From: Mactromeris polynyma
Taxonomy: Eukaryota > Mollusca > Bivalvia > Venerida > Mactridae
Length of the DNA stretch: 64,000 bases
Direction of reading: 5' to 3'
NCBI GenBank assembly: GCA_032209605.1
Contig: JASFXZ010000026.1
Coordinates: forward strand, 2,976,001-3,040,000
Position 1 is the stretch's first letter, and each line of letters begins with the position of its first letter. Positions 12,057 to 23,000 of the stretch are shown here, one piece after another. The position numbers were made by a program, and so were the translations under genes. The notes beneath the pieces are model-generated. The model saw nothing but the letters and a program-made list of their open reading frames with translations, was not told the DNA's origin and did no database searches.

Positions 12057-12362
12057 CGAATAATAAGACCACCTCAACTTTAAGAACATAATTTCAAAGT
12101 CCATTTCCACTGTTTTGCTCTGTATTCGATCTCAATATGAAGACCACTTCAATATGAAGACCACCTCGATAAGAAGACCACATCAATATGAAGACCATCT
12201 TAATATGAAGACCACCTCAATAATAATACCACCTCAATAAGAAGACCACCTCAATAAGAATACCACCTCAATAAGAAGACCACCTCAATAAGAATACCAC
12301 CTCAATAAGAAGACCAACCATCAAGGGTCCCAAGGCCGGTCTTATTATCGAGGATTTATTGT
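12057..12362. mobile_element. pogo-like MITE, copy C, expanded by a 17-bp minisatellite
   Basis: The left part has AATAAGACCACCTCAACTTT and the TTTCCACTGTTTTGCTCTGT box. The right part has GGTCCCAAGGCCGGTCTTAT and GAGGATTTATTGTA. Between them, about 12128-12320, the internal word AAGACCACCTCAATATG or AAGACCACCTCAATAAG is repeated roughly eleven times at a 17-bp period. Other copies carry only two or three such words, so the array arose inside the element. Confidence 0.8.
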
Positions 12363-12506
12363 AATTGAAATAATCATTTTATGCTAACAGAATCCAACAA
12401 ATAATTTATTAAGTTTGTTTTAGAACGTGTCATGACGTATGACCTGATTTGTAGAGATAAGGTTTAAAATCAATATACTGCATATACTAAGCTAAAACAC
12501 GCATCA

Positions 12507-12555
12507 GCCGGAATAGCTCAGTTGGGAGAGCGTTAGACTGAAGATCTAAAGGTCC
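12507..12555 (+). pseudogene. Truncated tRNA-Phe (5' two thirds)
   Basis: Identical to the first 49 bases of the tRNA-Phe gene at 28769, through the anticodon arm and AAAGGTCC, then diverges before the T arm. About 140 bp upstream also match the 28.6-28.77 kb region almost exactly. This is the broken copy of a duplicated tRNA locus. Confidence 0.88.
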
Positions 12556-12746
12556 AGTACAATCAATGTAGAAATTAGATATTTATATTCCAAGACTGCA
12601 TTCTCTTGTCTACATGTCATTCCACAAATTATTCAAAACATTTTTCAACATGGCCATACAATGAAATGTTAATGTACCGCGTAATAACATCTAAAATATT
12701 TATAGAAGTCCATCTTCTTATACATCTAAAGGCTTTTGTCTTGACT

Positions 12747-13262
12747 CTACGGGATGATCATTAAACCAAGATTCAACAAACTAATTGCAGTTGTTTTACC
12801 ATGGGTTGTAAATATGAGCCGGAAGACAATCAAATAACTCAGGAACTTGAGCATCATCACCCAGCTACTTTTCTTGTATGAATGATCATAAATACGAAGA
12901 GTTCCCCACAGACACCCATATACTTTTGTTGCTTTGCAAGCTACTTCAAGAAGGAGTGACACATCTGTCTTATTTCGTGAGGAAAATATAAATCAACAAA
13001 AAAGTGTTTGGTGTATTTGTTTTGTGCACAAAAGTACGGAGCCACTGATCAATACATGAACAGCTTTATTACATATAAACTTATTCAAGCGCTTGTTGTC
13101 CGAAATATAGCATAGTCGAAATATTGGATATTTATACAGATCTGTTACCTTTTCAACAAAGAGCATCCGAGTTCTACAATGAATAAAAGAATGATATGAC
13201 TTATTAGGACTAATAGGATTAGCAGAATACAATATAATTGAAGAAAGGAATATAGCATACAC
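12747..13262 (-). other. Unrecognised reading frame with one stop
   Basis: Two open stretches in one minus-strand frame (13262-12993 and 12962-12747) are separated by a single stop at about 12990. The first is rich in Ile, Leu, Cys and Ser. The second contains a segment with VACKATKVYGCLWGTLRIYD. I recognise no family and see no splice sites that would bypass the stop. It could be a decayed gene or chance. Confidence 0.2.
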
Positions 13263-14310
13263 TCATTAAACCGTCTTCACATTGAATTATTGTAAATCAC
13301 GTTCAACCTTCGATACAATATCGATACAGAATGGGGAGGGACTAATCTATCAGTTGCTCATGAATTCTTAATTCAATGTACGAATTATCGTACTATGACA
13401 TATCTAATTAAAGTCTGATGATAAGTTTAACTATATCATGCATTTTTGGTAGGCTAATATACACATCAATTTGCAACGACGTAATTCTCCTTCGACAACC
13501 ATTTACAAGTCATAGACGAAGCCAGTGACGTATGTGGAATACATTACAAATGAGAGCAATCTCATTAAAGGGCCGGAGATACAGTTAAGCGACGAAACAT
13601 CGAATAAAGAGCGCAAATATGTAACAGCAATGTGTCGGAAAGAACATGCATTTAATAAAATGAATATTTACATAACTAGTCATATTAACTATACACCAAA
13701 ATATAAAAAGGATACTGATAGTCATATTTAGGTGTTATTAGATATTTAAAAATAACCTACTTGTCTGCAATTGTGATATTTCAGCTTTTTCTCAACTGGA
13801 CAAATATGCGCGTTCACAATCGTAAACATTGGTTACCGTGCTGGTTAACTGTTAACCTAGCTACTAGAGGTGGGTAAGTTTAACCAAGTTTTCCAAAAAA
13901 CTAGACTTTTTTTATTCATTCATAACTATGATTTAATCACATTTTAAGTACTTGATTAGTTTTACCGCTTGGTTAAACGTTTATACAATTGGATGATTAT
14001 CGTACTTGTGACAGATATTCATATCCTATGAAAGTTTCATGATGAGTAATCTACAAATATGTTATTTGATGCGTGAACATTGTGCAAAATCGCGCTAATA
14101 ACCAATCCAGGATATAACTCTATCAATATCATGATTATTCACCGAGAGTTTGGATTCATGCATTCACAAAATAATCACTCTTACATTAATCGACTGATGT
14201 CATTGACAAAAAGATCTTCATCTGCGTCTCATATTCATTTCCACGAATCATCAGTTTTGTTGAAAACAAAATAGACATAAAAATGTGCAAAATTGTTCAG
14301 TTCACAACTC
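13263..14310. other. No gene recognised
   Basis: AT-rich sequence with short chance frames (13525-13731 and 14080-14274). No motif or repeat that I can support. Confidence 0.4.
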
Positions 14311-14476
14311 ACAAAGAGACCACCTCAATAATAAGACAATCTCAATAGTAAAACACAAATTTCAAGATCATTTTCCACTGTATTGCTCTCTATTGAACCT
14401 CAATATTAAGACCACCTCAATAAGAATACCAGTTTAAGAGGACCCAAGGGTGGTCGTATTATTGAGGTTATACTGT
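14311..14476. mobile_element. pogo-like MITE, copy D (left tip decayed)
   Basis: Contains AGAGACCACCTCAATAATAA, TCATTTTCCACTGTATTGCT, AACCTCAATATTAAGACCAC and AAGGGTGGTCGTATTATTGA, then GGTTATACTGTTA at the right tip. The left tip no longer reads CAGTAAAACC. Confidence 0.75.
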
Positions 14477-14844
14477 TATCAGGGGCAATTATTGAAAGAG
14501 TTGAAGGTGTTGTGAAAGCATGCTCTGATTTTTAAATTAAGGTATTGAGTATTTATGAACAGATATCGGTAAACATACGTGATGGATTTTCGCTAAAAGA
14601 AACAAAGAAGGAAAATACATTTAAAATTTAACCGGATAAAATGTTACATATCGATAAAATCGATTTTTTATCGAATTGAAATTGCTTTGTTATTGAATAT
14701 TGAAGATAATAGCATATACTACTTGGCAATCAGTGATTATTTAAGGATGAAGATGTTATATTATGGACAACTCTTGCGAGTCATACCTAATAATGTATAC
14801 CGACAGTTACTTCTCTTTGTTGAATATAAAGTATGTGTGTCTCT

Positions 14845-14905
14845 ATTAACGCTCTGGACTAGTGATCCAGGGATCGCCAGTTCGATCCTCCCCAGTCCAC
14901 TAATG
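14845..14905 (+). repeat. Possible tRNA-derived SINE fragment
   Basis: GCCAGTTCGATCCTCC resembles an RNA polymerase III B box (GGTTCGANTCC), with GGACTAGTGATCC upstream in the place of an anticodon arm. No complete cloverleaf can be drawn, so this is tentative. Confidence 0.3.
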
Positions 14906-17089
14906 ACAGTATTAACAGTATTTCGAACGAGACAGTGAAAAACCGAGGTCCCGTGTACAATGCTTTACAATCGGCACGTCAAAGAACCAGGTGTGCTTCT
15001 AGAACAGTGGCATTTTCTGTATCATGCACTATCCTACAAAAATCTTAAATGACTAACATTCTTCCGGAGGCGTTGCCCATATGGGAAACCGGAGGACGAT
15101 AAATAAACGCAAATACACATATAGTTCACAGCATTACTGTTTAAATAGTACATGTAATATAATAAGCAGCGGCGTAGATTCCAATAGGTGTTGGCTTATA
15201 CCTTTTCAGAAAAATCGAAACAGTTATATAGTCAAAACTGCAATAAGATATTTAATGTTTGTTTTTTATGTTAACCATATTTACCAGAACGAAATATACA
15301 TACAAACGCATCTCTGACGATCTAGCTCAATCTATTTTCCCGGGGGACCATGCCAACGGACCGCCACCCCCTACAACTAAACTTACATATCAATATCAGC
15401 TAATCGACAGCCCCGATAAGAGAAGCAAGAACATGGACATTTTTCTCGTTCTTCGATCAGAGACAGTCATCATCATAAAGAACAAGAAATGTCTTTAAAA
15501 AAGATAAACAGCGTTGATAGAATGATGTCTTCCGATATGTTAAATGTAATCATGTTTTTTGCAACATGATGAAAAATAAATCCTTACGAAAATTTACTCG
15601 GATCTATATATACTATAACTATGGACCTCTATAATAAGGGTAGTTTTATATATGCTGTTTTCTCGTAGATTCGAGCCTCTGAGAATAAAAGCCATTGCAA
15701 GTTCAATCCGTAGGCTACACATTTTACTTAAATAGTTTTCATTCTAAACAAAAAAAACATTAATGTAAATCATTACAAAGTCCAAAGCAACAATTGTTTT
15801 TGTTGTTCAATGACACATGTGCTTAAAAACAGAAGGTCAGTGATATGCATCGTCTGGAAGCTTTCATATCAGATTCGTGCCTCGTTCTGGTTTGTAAACA
15901 ATTTGATGAAGTAAAAAAGATGATACAATATCATGACGAAATATATCTCGGTTAACTAGTCCAATACAATTTTAATGTGACTTCAGTTTGTGGATTTGTT
16001 GGCGATTTTGTTATTATCTGACAAAGCTAAGTTTGAGAATAAATGAAAAATATGCAATAACAGATGATTAAAATATATTGTGAAACGAAGCGTTTAACGT
16101 GTAAATATTTCGACTACGTGCTAGTGATAATGACTTTTGACTGTAATTAGGTAATATGTAGCAAGCAAGCATTTGGAAAATATAAATGTTTGAGGGGCAC
16201 GAATTTGATGAGTTAGCACGAAACGATGAGAAAGGGGCAGACATGCTTAAACAAATTAACTACTTCCGGCAAAATTCGAACTGTTAACCAACGAACTTCT
16301 TAAGAAAACCCCGCTTAGTGCCTCTTGGGTCAACGAAACCCCTGTTTGGTGCCTCTTTGGTGAAAATAAGAAAAAAAAAGTTATACAGCTACGCCAGAAA
16401 ATATATGAAAATGTATTTTCACGGCCCTAGTACTACATGGTGGATTAGCACTTTGTATATGGCATTTCCTGGTCGACTAGGTGACTATTTTCAATACAAA
16501 TACAGAATTTAAAGTTCATGTTATTGTATGAATACGTACATGACGTAGGATTTACTTTCGGCATGTAATCTTTTTACTAACTTGTCTGTGAACTGGTAAC
16601 ATTTATTGTGATTCAAGCACTCTCGATAAATCATTAAATGCAGTGTATTTAGTAAAATTTAAACGGATTAAATTTCATACAATAGGTTCTACATGTTGTG
16701 GTTGTTACATATTATTTAATCATTGATGCATCAATTTATATTGAATTTAACTTGTTTAAATTGCTGTTAATTTGAATTGAGGTTGTCATCTGTCAAAAAT
16801 CACATTCCAACAGTACTTTCAGTACTTTGATTATATACGACGTTTAACCCTAGAGGTGTCTTTGCCTCACACCGTTCTACGGTTGTTGTCCACCTGTTTA
16901 TTTGCGGACAAAAACCGAGAGAAGTATCACAGCAATAATACAGAGAATCACTACATAAAATCTCTAGAAAATTATTAACCACAAACCTGCGCATGCGCCG
17001 TGACGATAAAGTAATTGCATAATCCCTAAGCGAATCATTTACATAGGAGAAGTTGAGTGAGAAACTAGATTTAAGATTTGTCTTACAAG
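14906..17089. other. Upstream region, no gene recognised
   Basis: Contains short frames at 15081-15498 and 16318-16512 without recognisable domains, and a short direct repeat near 16312-16345 (GTGCCTCTTGGGT, GGTGCCTCTTTGG). The last few hundred bases must hold the promoter of the gene that starts at 17090, but I see no decisive TATA or initiator element. Confidence 0.4.
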
Positions 17090-20000
17090 ATGAGAACAAT
17101 GTTTGTTCAATCGCTAATACTTGTTGTCTCTCTCTGTGGATATTGTCTTGCTCAAGAGGAACCCGTGTGTGGTTCGAAATTTGAGATTGAATATAAACTG
17201 ATCGAAAAATACTTACAGATGGAGAGGGAAATTTCGTTATTAAAAGACATGTTGTCAGGTCAACAGAAATCGATCAACAATTTGGAACACAAATCTGCAG
17301 GTATGTCGAATATACAGTAAAACCTCAAACGGGTATTCTTATTGAGGTGGTCTAAATTAACACTGAGGTTGAATAAAGGGCAGTGAACATGGACTTGTCC
17401 AATATTGCTGTATGGATCAGAAATATGGGGTCTAGAATACAGAGATTGTATTGAACGTGTACATATTTATTTATAAGAAAGTTAAGTCTTTACATATACA
17501 AAGCATTTATAATACGTAATAATAACAACTATAGATAAGTACGATTTTGTTTGTTAGAAATGCACACAATTCATATTGTCTTTTCTTGTTTTTGCACTTG
17601 TTCTGGTGTGTTTCTTTTTCTTGACATGTTTCATGTTCCTTGATAATGACAAATATATGAATAATGATGTTTGCGTCTTTTAAAGTGCGTGGTTGTCATG
17701 TTAAGTATAAAATTGCTAAATCTTAATAATATTTATGTTGATATGAATACATGTTTAGTTTTATTGTAATATGTCACAATTTCTATTTCCATTTTCATGT
17801 CAATACATACTAAGCTATACATGTCTGCAGGTTAACGTAAAACAAATAGTGAATTTAACGCATTATATCTATTTTTGACATACCATTTATGCTTCTTATA
17901 CATGTGCGTGCATTATGCAAATTATTTTGTTATATTACGTTTATCATCTATTTATACATTATCACTATAATATGCGTTTACTGTAATAATTGTATGCATA
18001 CTGTTGGTATATTTTGTAACCTGTCAACACTATACTTGTAAATGTTGTCCACATGGGTCTGTGACCTTCTGGAAATTCAAATAAACTATCTTTATGCTTG
18101 TAAGAGATTCATGAATGCATCATCAAAATCATGTAATGCTGTAATTGTAGGTGATTGTTCTAGATACCCTATACATATTTATGCATCAAAAAGGAGCATT
18201 ACATATTGGTTAAAAATTCTAAATATGGAAAATAGCAGATATGTTAAAAAATGTTATTACATGCTGAAACGGCTTGATGAATTGGGTTATAAAAATTGGG
18301 TGACTTCACTTAGATTAAATCTTTATAGAAATGGATTTGGTTATGTATGGGAAGAACAAAATGTACAAGATCGTAGACATTTTATAAATTCATATCTCAA
18401 CAGACTTAAAGACCAATACATACAAATCTGGCACAGTGAATGTTTAGAAAATAAAAAATTAACATTATATATTGATTATAAGACAAATTTTTGTTTTGAG
18501 AAATATCTTGATTATTTAGACATTGTAAAATTTCGACGTAGTTTAGTCGCTTTTAGAACTTCATCACATCCATTAATGATAGAAAAGGGTAGGCATATTG
18601 GTATAACCAGAGAAAATCGACTATGTATACATTGTGAAAATATTATAGAATGTGAGTATCACTTTTTGTTAAAATGTCCTCTTTATGACACCCTACGTAA
18701 TAAGTATATACCTGAAATATATAGAGAAAATGCAAATTACCATAAATTTATTCTTTTAATGTCATGCAATGAAAAAATGATTTTACGAAATTTAGCTATG
18801 TTTATTTACTATGCACTGGAATTAAGATCAGAATTGTTGGTTTAAAATAACAGAACTTCATATACATGTTTTATGAATAGCTTTATAATTGTAATTGTTA
18901 ACTTGTTATACATGTGATTCCACCATGACATGTACTTTATATATGTTTACTATTGTATATATATTGTGTATATGGGCCGGTGGCCTTAATGCAAAATAAA
19001 GAATACCCTGGACTTGAAAATTGTGTTCTTAATTTTGAGGTGGTCTTGTTATTGAGGTTTACTTTAGGTGAAGTTTTACGGTATACAGTTATTTTGGAAC
19101 GGCTTATGCTGAAGTATATGAGTTATTACAAATAGATGTGAACCGTTTTATCCATATCAACTTACTTTTTGTTTTTACTTGTTATTTGTACAGTAATTGT
19201 CTCAGCAATCTCGCAGATAGTCGTTTAAAGTCGCCTAAATCGAATTAACTCTCGAAATTCCAATGAATAGACATAATTAATTATCTACAACGTTAAAAAT
19301 ATTGATGATAAAATTATTTATGTACCAAACATGACGTCGCATACGCGTAATACCACCTGTGAGTTATTTTCACTTACGTAATAACGAATAACACGTGACG
19401 TACTGCCACATATAGTTCGTGCCGCATTTAGTTCACGTTAGCTTTATGCGGCGGACATGTGCCTCCACGCCGCATTTGGATAACGTTAGCTTTATACGAC
19501 GGACACGTGCCCCCATGCCGCATTTAGATCACGTTAGCTTTATACGGCGGACATGTGCCTCGACGCCGCATTTAGCTCACTTTCTTTAAGACGTTTTACT
19601 GAAACGAATATGTGAATATGATAACACTATCAAAAAAGTTAAATTTGAAAAGGAGATAAACTGACTTATGTATCATAACCAATGTTCCTTAACCACTGTC
19701 GGTCAAATAATTTTCTTATAAGTTATGACCCTTTTATGTACAAATACTTTATAGTGGGCATAAAGATGTTTGTCAACGCATGTACCATTTTGTCGATTTT
19801 AACGAAACCTCACAAAAATAACCACATTTTTAAACACATTTGTTTTGCATTCATTGGAACAAAAGTATGCAAACTGCTAACGCACATTGGTGTTACGTGT
19901 TGACATGATGATGATAATAATAATATATCATGAATCCCCGTGTAGTGCAGTCTGTATCTCACTGAATTACCAGTCCGAATGTCGCGGATTTGTTCACGGG

Positions 20001-23000
20001 TCCGACCGTCTACGGCTGTGGCGATGTGATCAAATAATATGTTAATGGTTATTCGCCTTCAACTGCTTTTTTAGTTTAGTTTTAGTTGCTCGAAGCTATT
20101 GAAAGAGTTTTAATCACGCAACACTAAACCAGACTGTTTAGTCTATTTTAGCATATTTTTTCTGTTATTTTATAAAACATACCCCGATCTGACCCAGGAA
20201 ATTATTTGGTCAACTGTCTGATGTAGGGATAATATACTGACGAGAAAAAGAAACGCATCATTCTAACTATTTTGTTAACTGTTATTCAAAATTAGACAAA
20301 AACAATTCCAGTCGCAAATTTGATCATTTTAGAAGACTTGATGATTAATTAGACAGCATTTTGTGGTCACATTATGCTTCAAATCTTGAATTTCAATTGA
20401 CTGGTCAGAGCAATTTCACTGACACAATCAGTAGTGCGTATGGCCACCTCTATTTGCAACCACCGCAGCAAGACGTCGCCCATAGAACCGCACAAGTTAC
20501 GTAACAGATACCGTCGGATTCTGGCCCACTCATGATGTCTGTTCCTGGACGTTGGCAGGCTCTCGTTGACGTTGACTTAACCGTCGTCCAAGGTAATCCC
20601 AGGCGTGTTCAATCGGATTGCAGTCCGATGAACACGCCGGCCAAGGCTAGACGTCAATGTTGCTGGTCTGTAAAAATTTCATGGTGACACGTACTACGTG
20701 AAGTCGCGCGTTTTCGTGCTGGAAGACCAGGCCTTGACGTTGGCGCAACATAGGGACAACCACATGGCGTAATATCTGGTTGATATAACGCCTGGCTGTA
20801 AGATTACCTTGGCACACGACGAGTTGGGACTTAAACCTGTGGTTGATGGCTACCCAGACAATGTCTCCGCCCCCACCGTAACGGTTGCGCTGCAGAACGC
20901 ATTTGTTAGCGTAGCGTTCATGACGTCGTATTTATACACGGATACGGCCGTCGGCGTTCGACAAGTTGAAACGTGACTCGTCACTATACTACGTTCTGCC
21001 AACGCTGACTGCGATGGTTGCGAGCCCAAATACGACGTTGTTAACGATGACATAGTGTAAGAACTAGACCGCTGTAGGGCATGTGGCAGCTATTTCCCCG
21101 TTCTCTAAGCCGATTTATGTCGACTTACAGGGCGTCAAAGGCTACCTACCACTAAACGTGACGTGGATTCAGCCATCACAAATCTGTCAAGCAGATGGAT
21201 TTGACGTATGTAATTATACTGCTGTACTGACGTTACAAGCGGTCTAACTGAACGGCAAACATTCCCGTGTCTCTGTCACGTCGAATGAGACGTAATATTG
21301 ACGAACGAGAGACGTTAAAACATCTAGCGACTTGTTCTTGCGTTCGTCCACATTCAAGAATGGCCAAAACACGGGCCCTCTCTTCAAAATTTAGCCTCGG
21401 CATTATCAGTAACTGGATAATTGTTAGAAAAACTCTGTGTGACTGTGTGTAAACTCACTCGATAAAACCACATGGTTGACACGCACAGATTGCACGAGTA
21501 AATCGTGAGCAGGTACATAAATTTAACAATGGGCTGAATAAAATCGTACGAGTCTCGGTTGGTTGGTTGGTTGGTTGGATTCGTCAGTCAGAGTACATGT
21601 ACATTTCTGACGTTTCCACCCAAATTTAAACTTCGAAACGAAATAAACGCAAATGTTCTATGAGGCGTTTCTTTTTCTCATTAGTATATGTCAGGTGACA
21701 CAAAGTTATATTCTTTTTGAAAGTGTAGTTTTAGGCAGTTTGGGGAAACACTCTTTTCCTTTGAATTAGAACAGATGATGATGATGACGACTTTAAATAG
21801 GACAAGACATAAAAAGCTATATGCGGCATGACCATACCTTTTCGCGGGACGCATTTAGTTCGTACGCGAACTATATATATGCAGCACGGACTATATGTGG
21901 CACTACTTGTGGACGTCACAATTGCCTAACTGTGGTGGCAGCTTTATTATGTGCGAAAATATTTGTGTTTGATATCTATTTATCCTTTTTATCAAACTTC
22001 TAATCATGTCCGTTAGTACTTAACGAGAACAGGTTTAACGCCATTTCTCAATATTGTTTATGTTATAAATGTGTCAAAACCAGTTTCCCTGGAAATAATT
22101 ATTGACCGGTACTAACTCTCTAATCCGCAAGCAACTAACAACTATCCCACGTGAATTAGATGTGGATGGTAACTGACTGTAACCAAATGTCACATAAGGA
22201 CATGTCCAGCCCAGGAATCTAACAAGAATCTACTCGGCAGGTTACTTATGTACTGTTCCATGATACAATCTCGACATAGATGATTTCTTTTTATACTGAT
22301 CACGTGATGATCTCCATCAAGAAATAAACAGTGTTAAAAAGTTCACGATATACCGATATATCGGTATGTGGCGTTCCCTGAAGTTACGTATTCTCTCTGT
22401 TTTATTGCAATATGCAACCAACGTGTATTGTACCGCGATATGAAATCGATGTACATTTTTTCAGCGATACCTATAAACTACTTTCTTCTAGAGAGTTACC
22501 AGCTTCAAACTCTAAATATATAAAATATCTAGCAATAAAAGTAAAAATAAAAATGAGAAGGATGACTGTTTAGTTTTAGCTTATTACAGTCTAGTCAAGA
22601 AAACATCATATTCAATTGCAAACGTAACAATTATCTTATTAAAACTCTATATTTTCCAATTTTCAAATAGCTTCATGCAGCTACTTTAGATCATATCTCA
22701 GTTAACGTCCTGTTCTTTTCAATGTTTCTACATGACGCTACTTTAGATCCTATCTCAGTTAACTTCCTGTTCTTTTCAATGTATCTGCATTTAGTCACTT
22801 TAGATTCAATCTCAGTTAACGTCCTGCTCTTTTCAATTTATCAAATATACTCGTTTATCTGCGGCTTATTGTTTCGGCCTATTGTTGCCAGCTATCGTGA
22901 CTTGTGTAGTGATCATTTCCACCCCCACCCCCTTTGTCCTCTTTCATTCTGCTAGTTGTCCCTAATGGTCGGCCAGGCCATTCCTTGTGCCTCTGTTCCC

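Larger units (their letters stand above)
17398..19008 (+). mobile_element. 5'-truncated LINE inserted in a MITE, flanked by TGGACTTG
   Basis: The element begins in the reverse-transcriptase C-terminal region (PILLYGSEIWGLEYRDCIER). It runs through a C2HC-type tail and ends with a 3' UTR carrying AAAATAAAG near 18992. TGGACTTG is present at 17390-17397 and again at 19009-19016, and the MITE continues across the junction. This is a clean 8-bp or longer target-site duplication. The element is itself interrupted at about 17466-18084 by another short LINE-type 3' end. It is fixed within intron 1 of the C4-like gene, in the sense orientation. Confidence 0.85.
20233..21688 (-). mobile_element. Tc1-like transposon, copy 4, with terminal repeats
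   Basis: TATACTGACGAGAAAAAGAA at 20233 is mirrored by the right end near 21660-21688, whose complement reads TATACTAATGAGAAAAAGAA. The repeats are about 28 bp, TA lies at the tips and the total length is 1.46 kb. It lies inside intron 1 of the C4-like gene, antisense to it. The tip sequence is related to copy 1 at 5190, but the transposase texts differ, so they look like sister families. Confidence 0.85.

Noticed and set aside
12747..13262. Possible membrane protein gene on the minus strand
   Set aside because: An in-frame stop divides it, no family is recognised and no introns can be placed. Kept only as an unrecognised frame.
18042..18845. Independent 267-residue protein gene in the intron
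   Set aside because: It is the C-terminal part of a LINE polyprotein with the typical C2HC knuckle. The first codons belong to a nested insertion.
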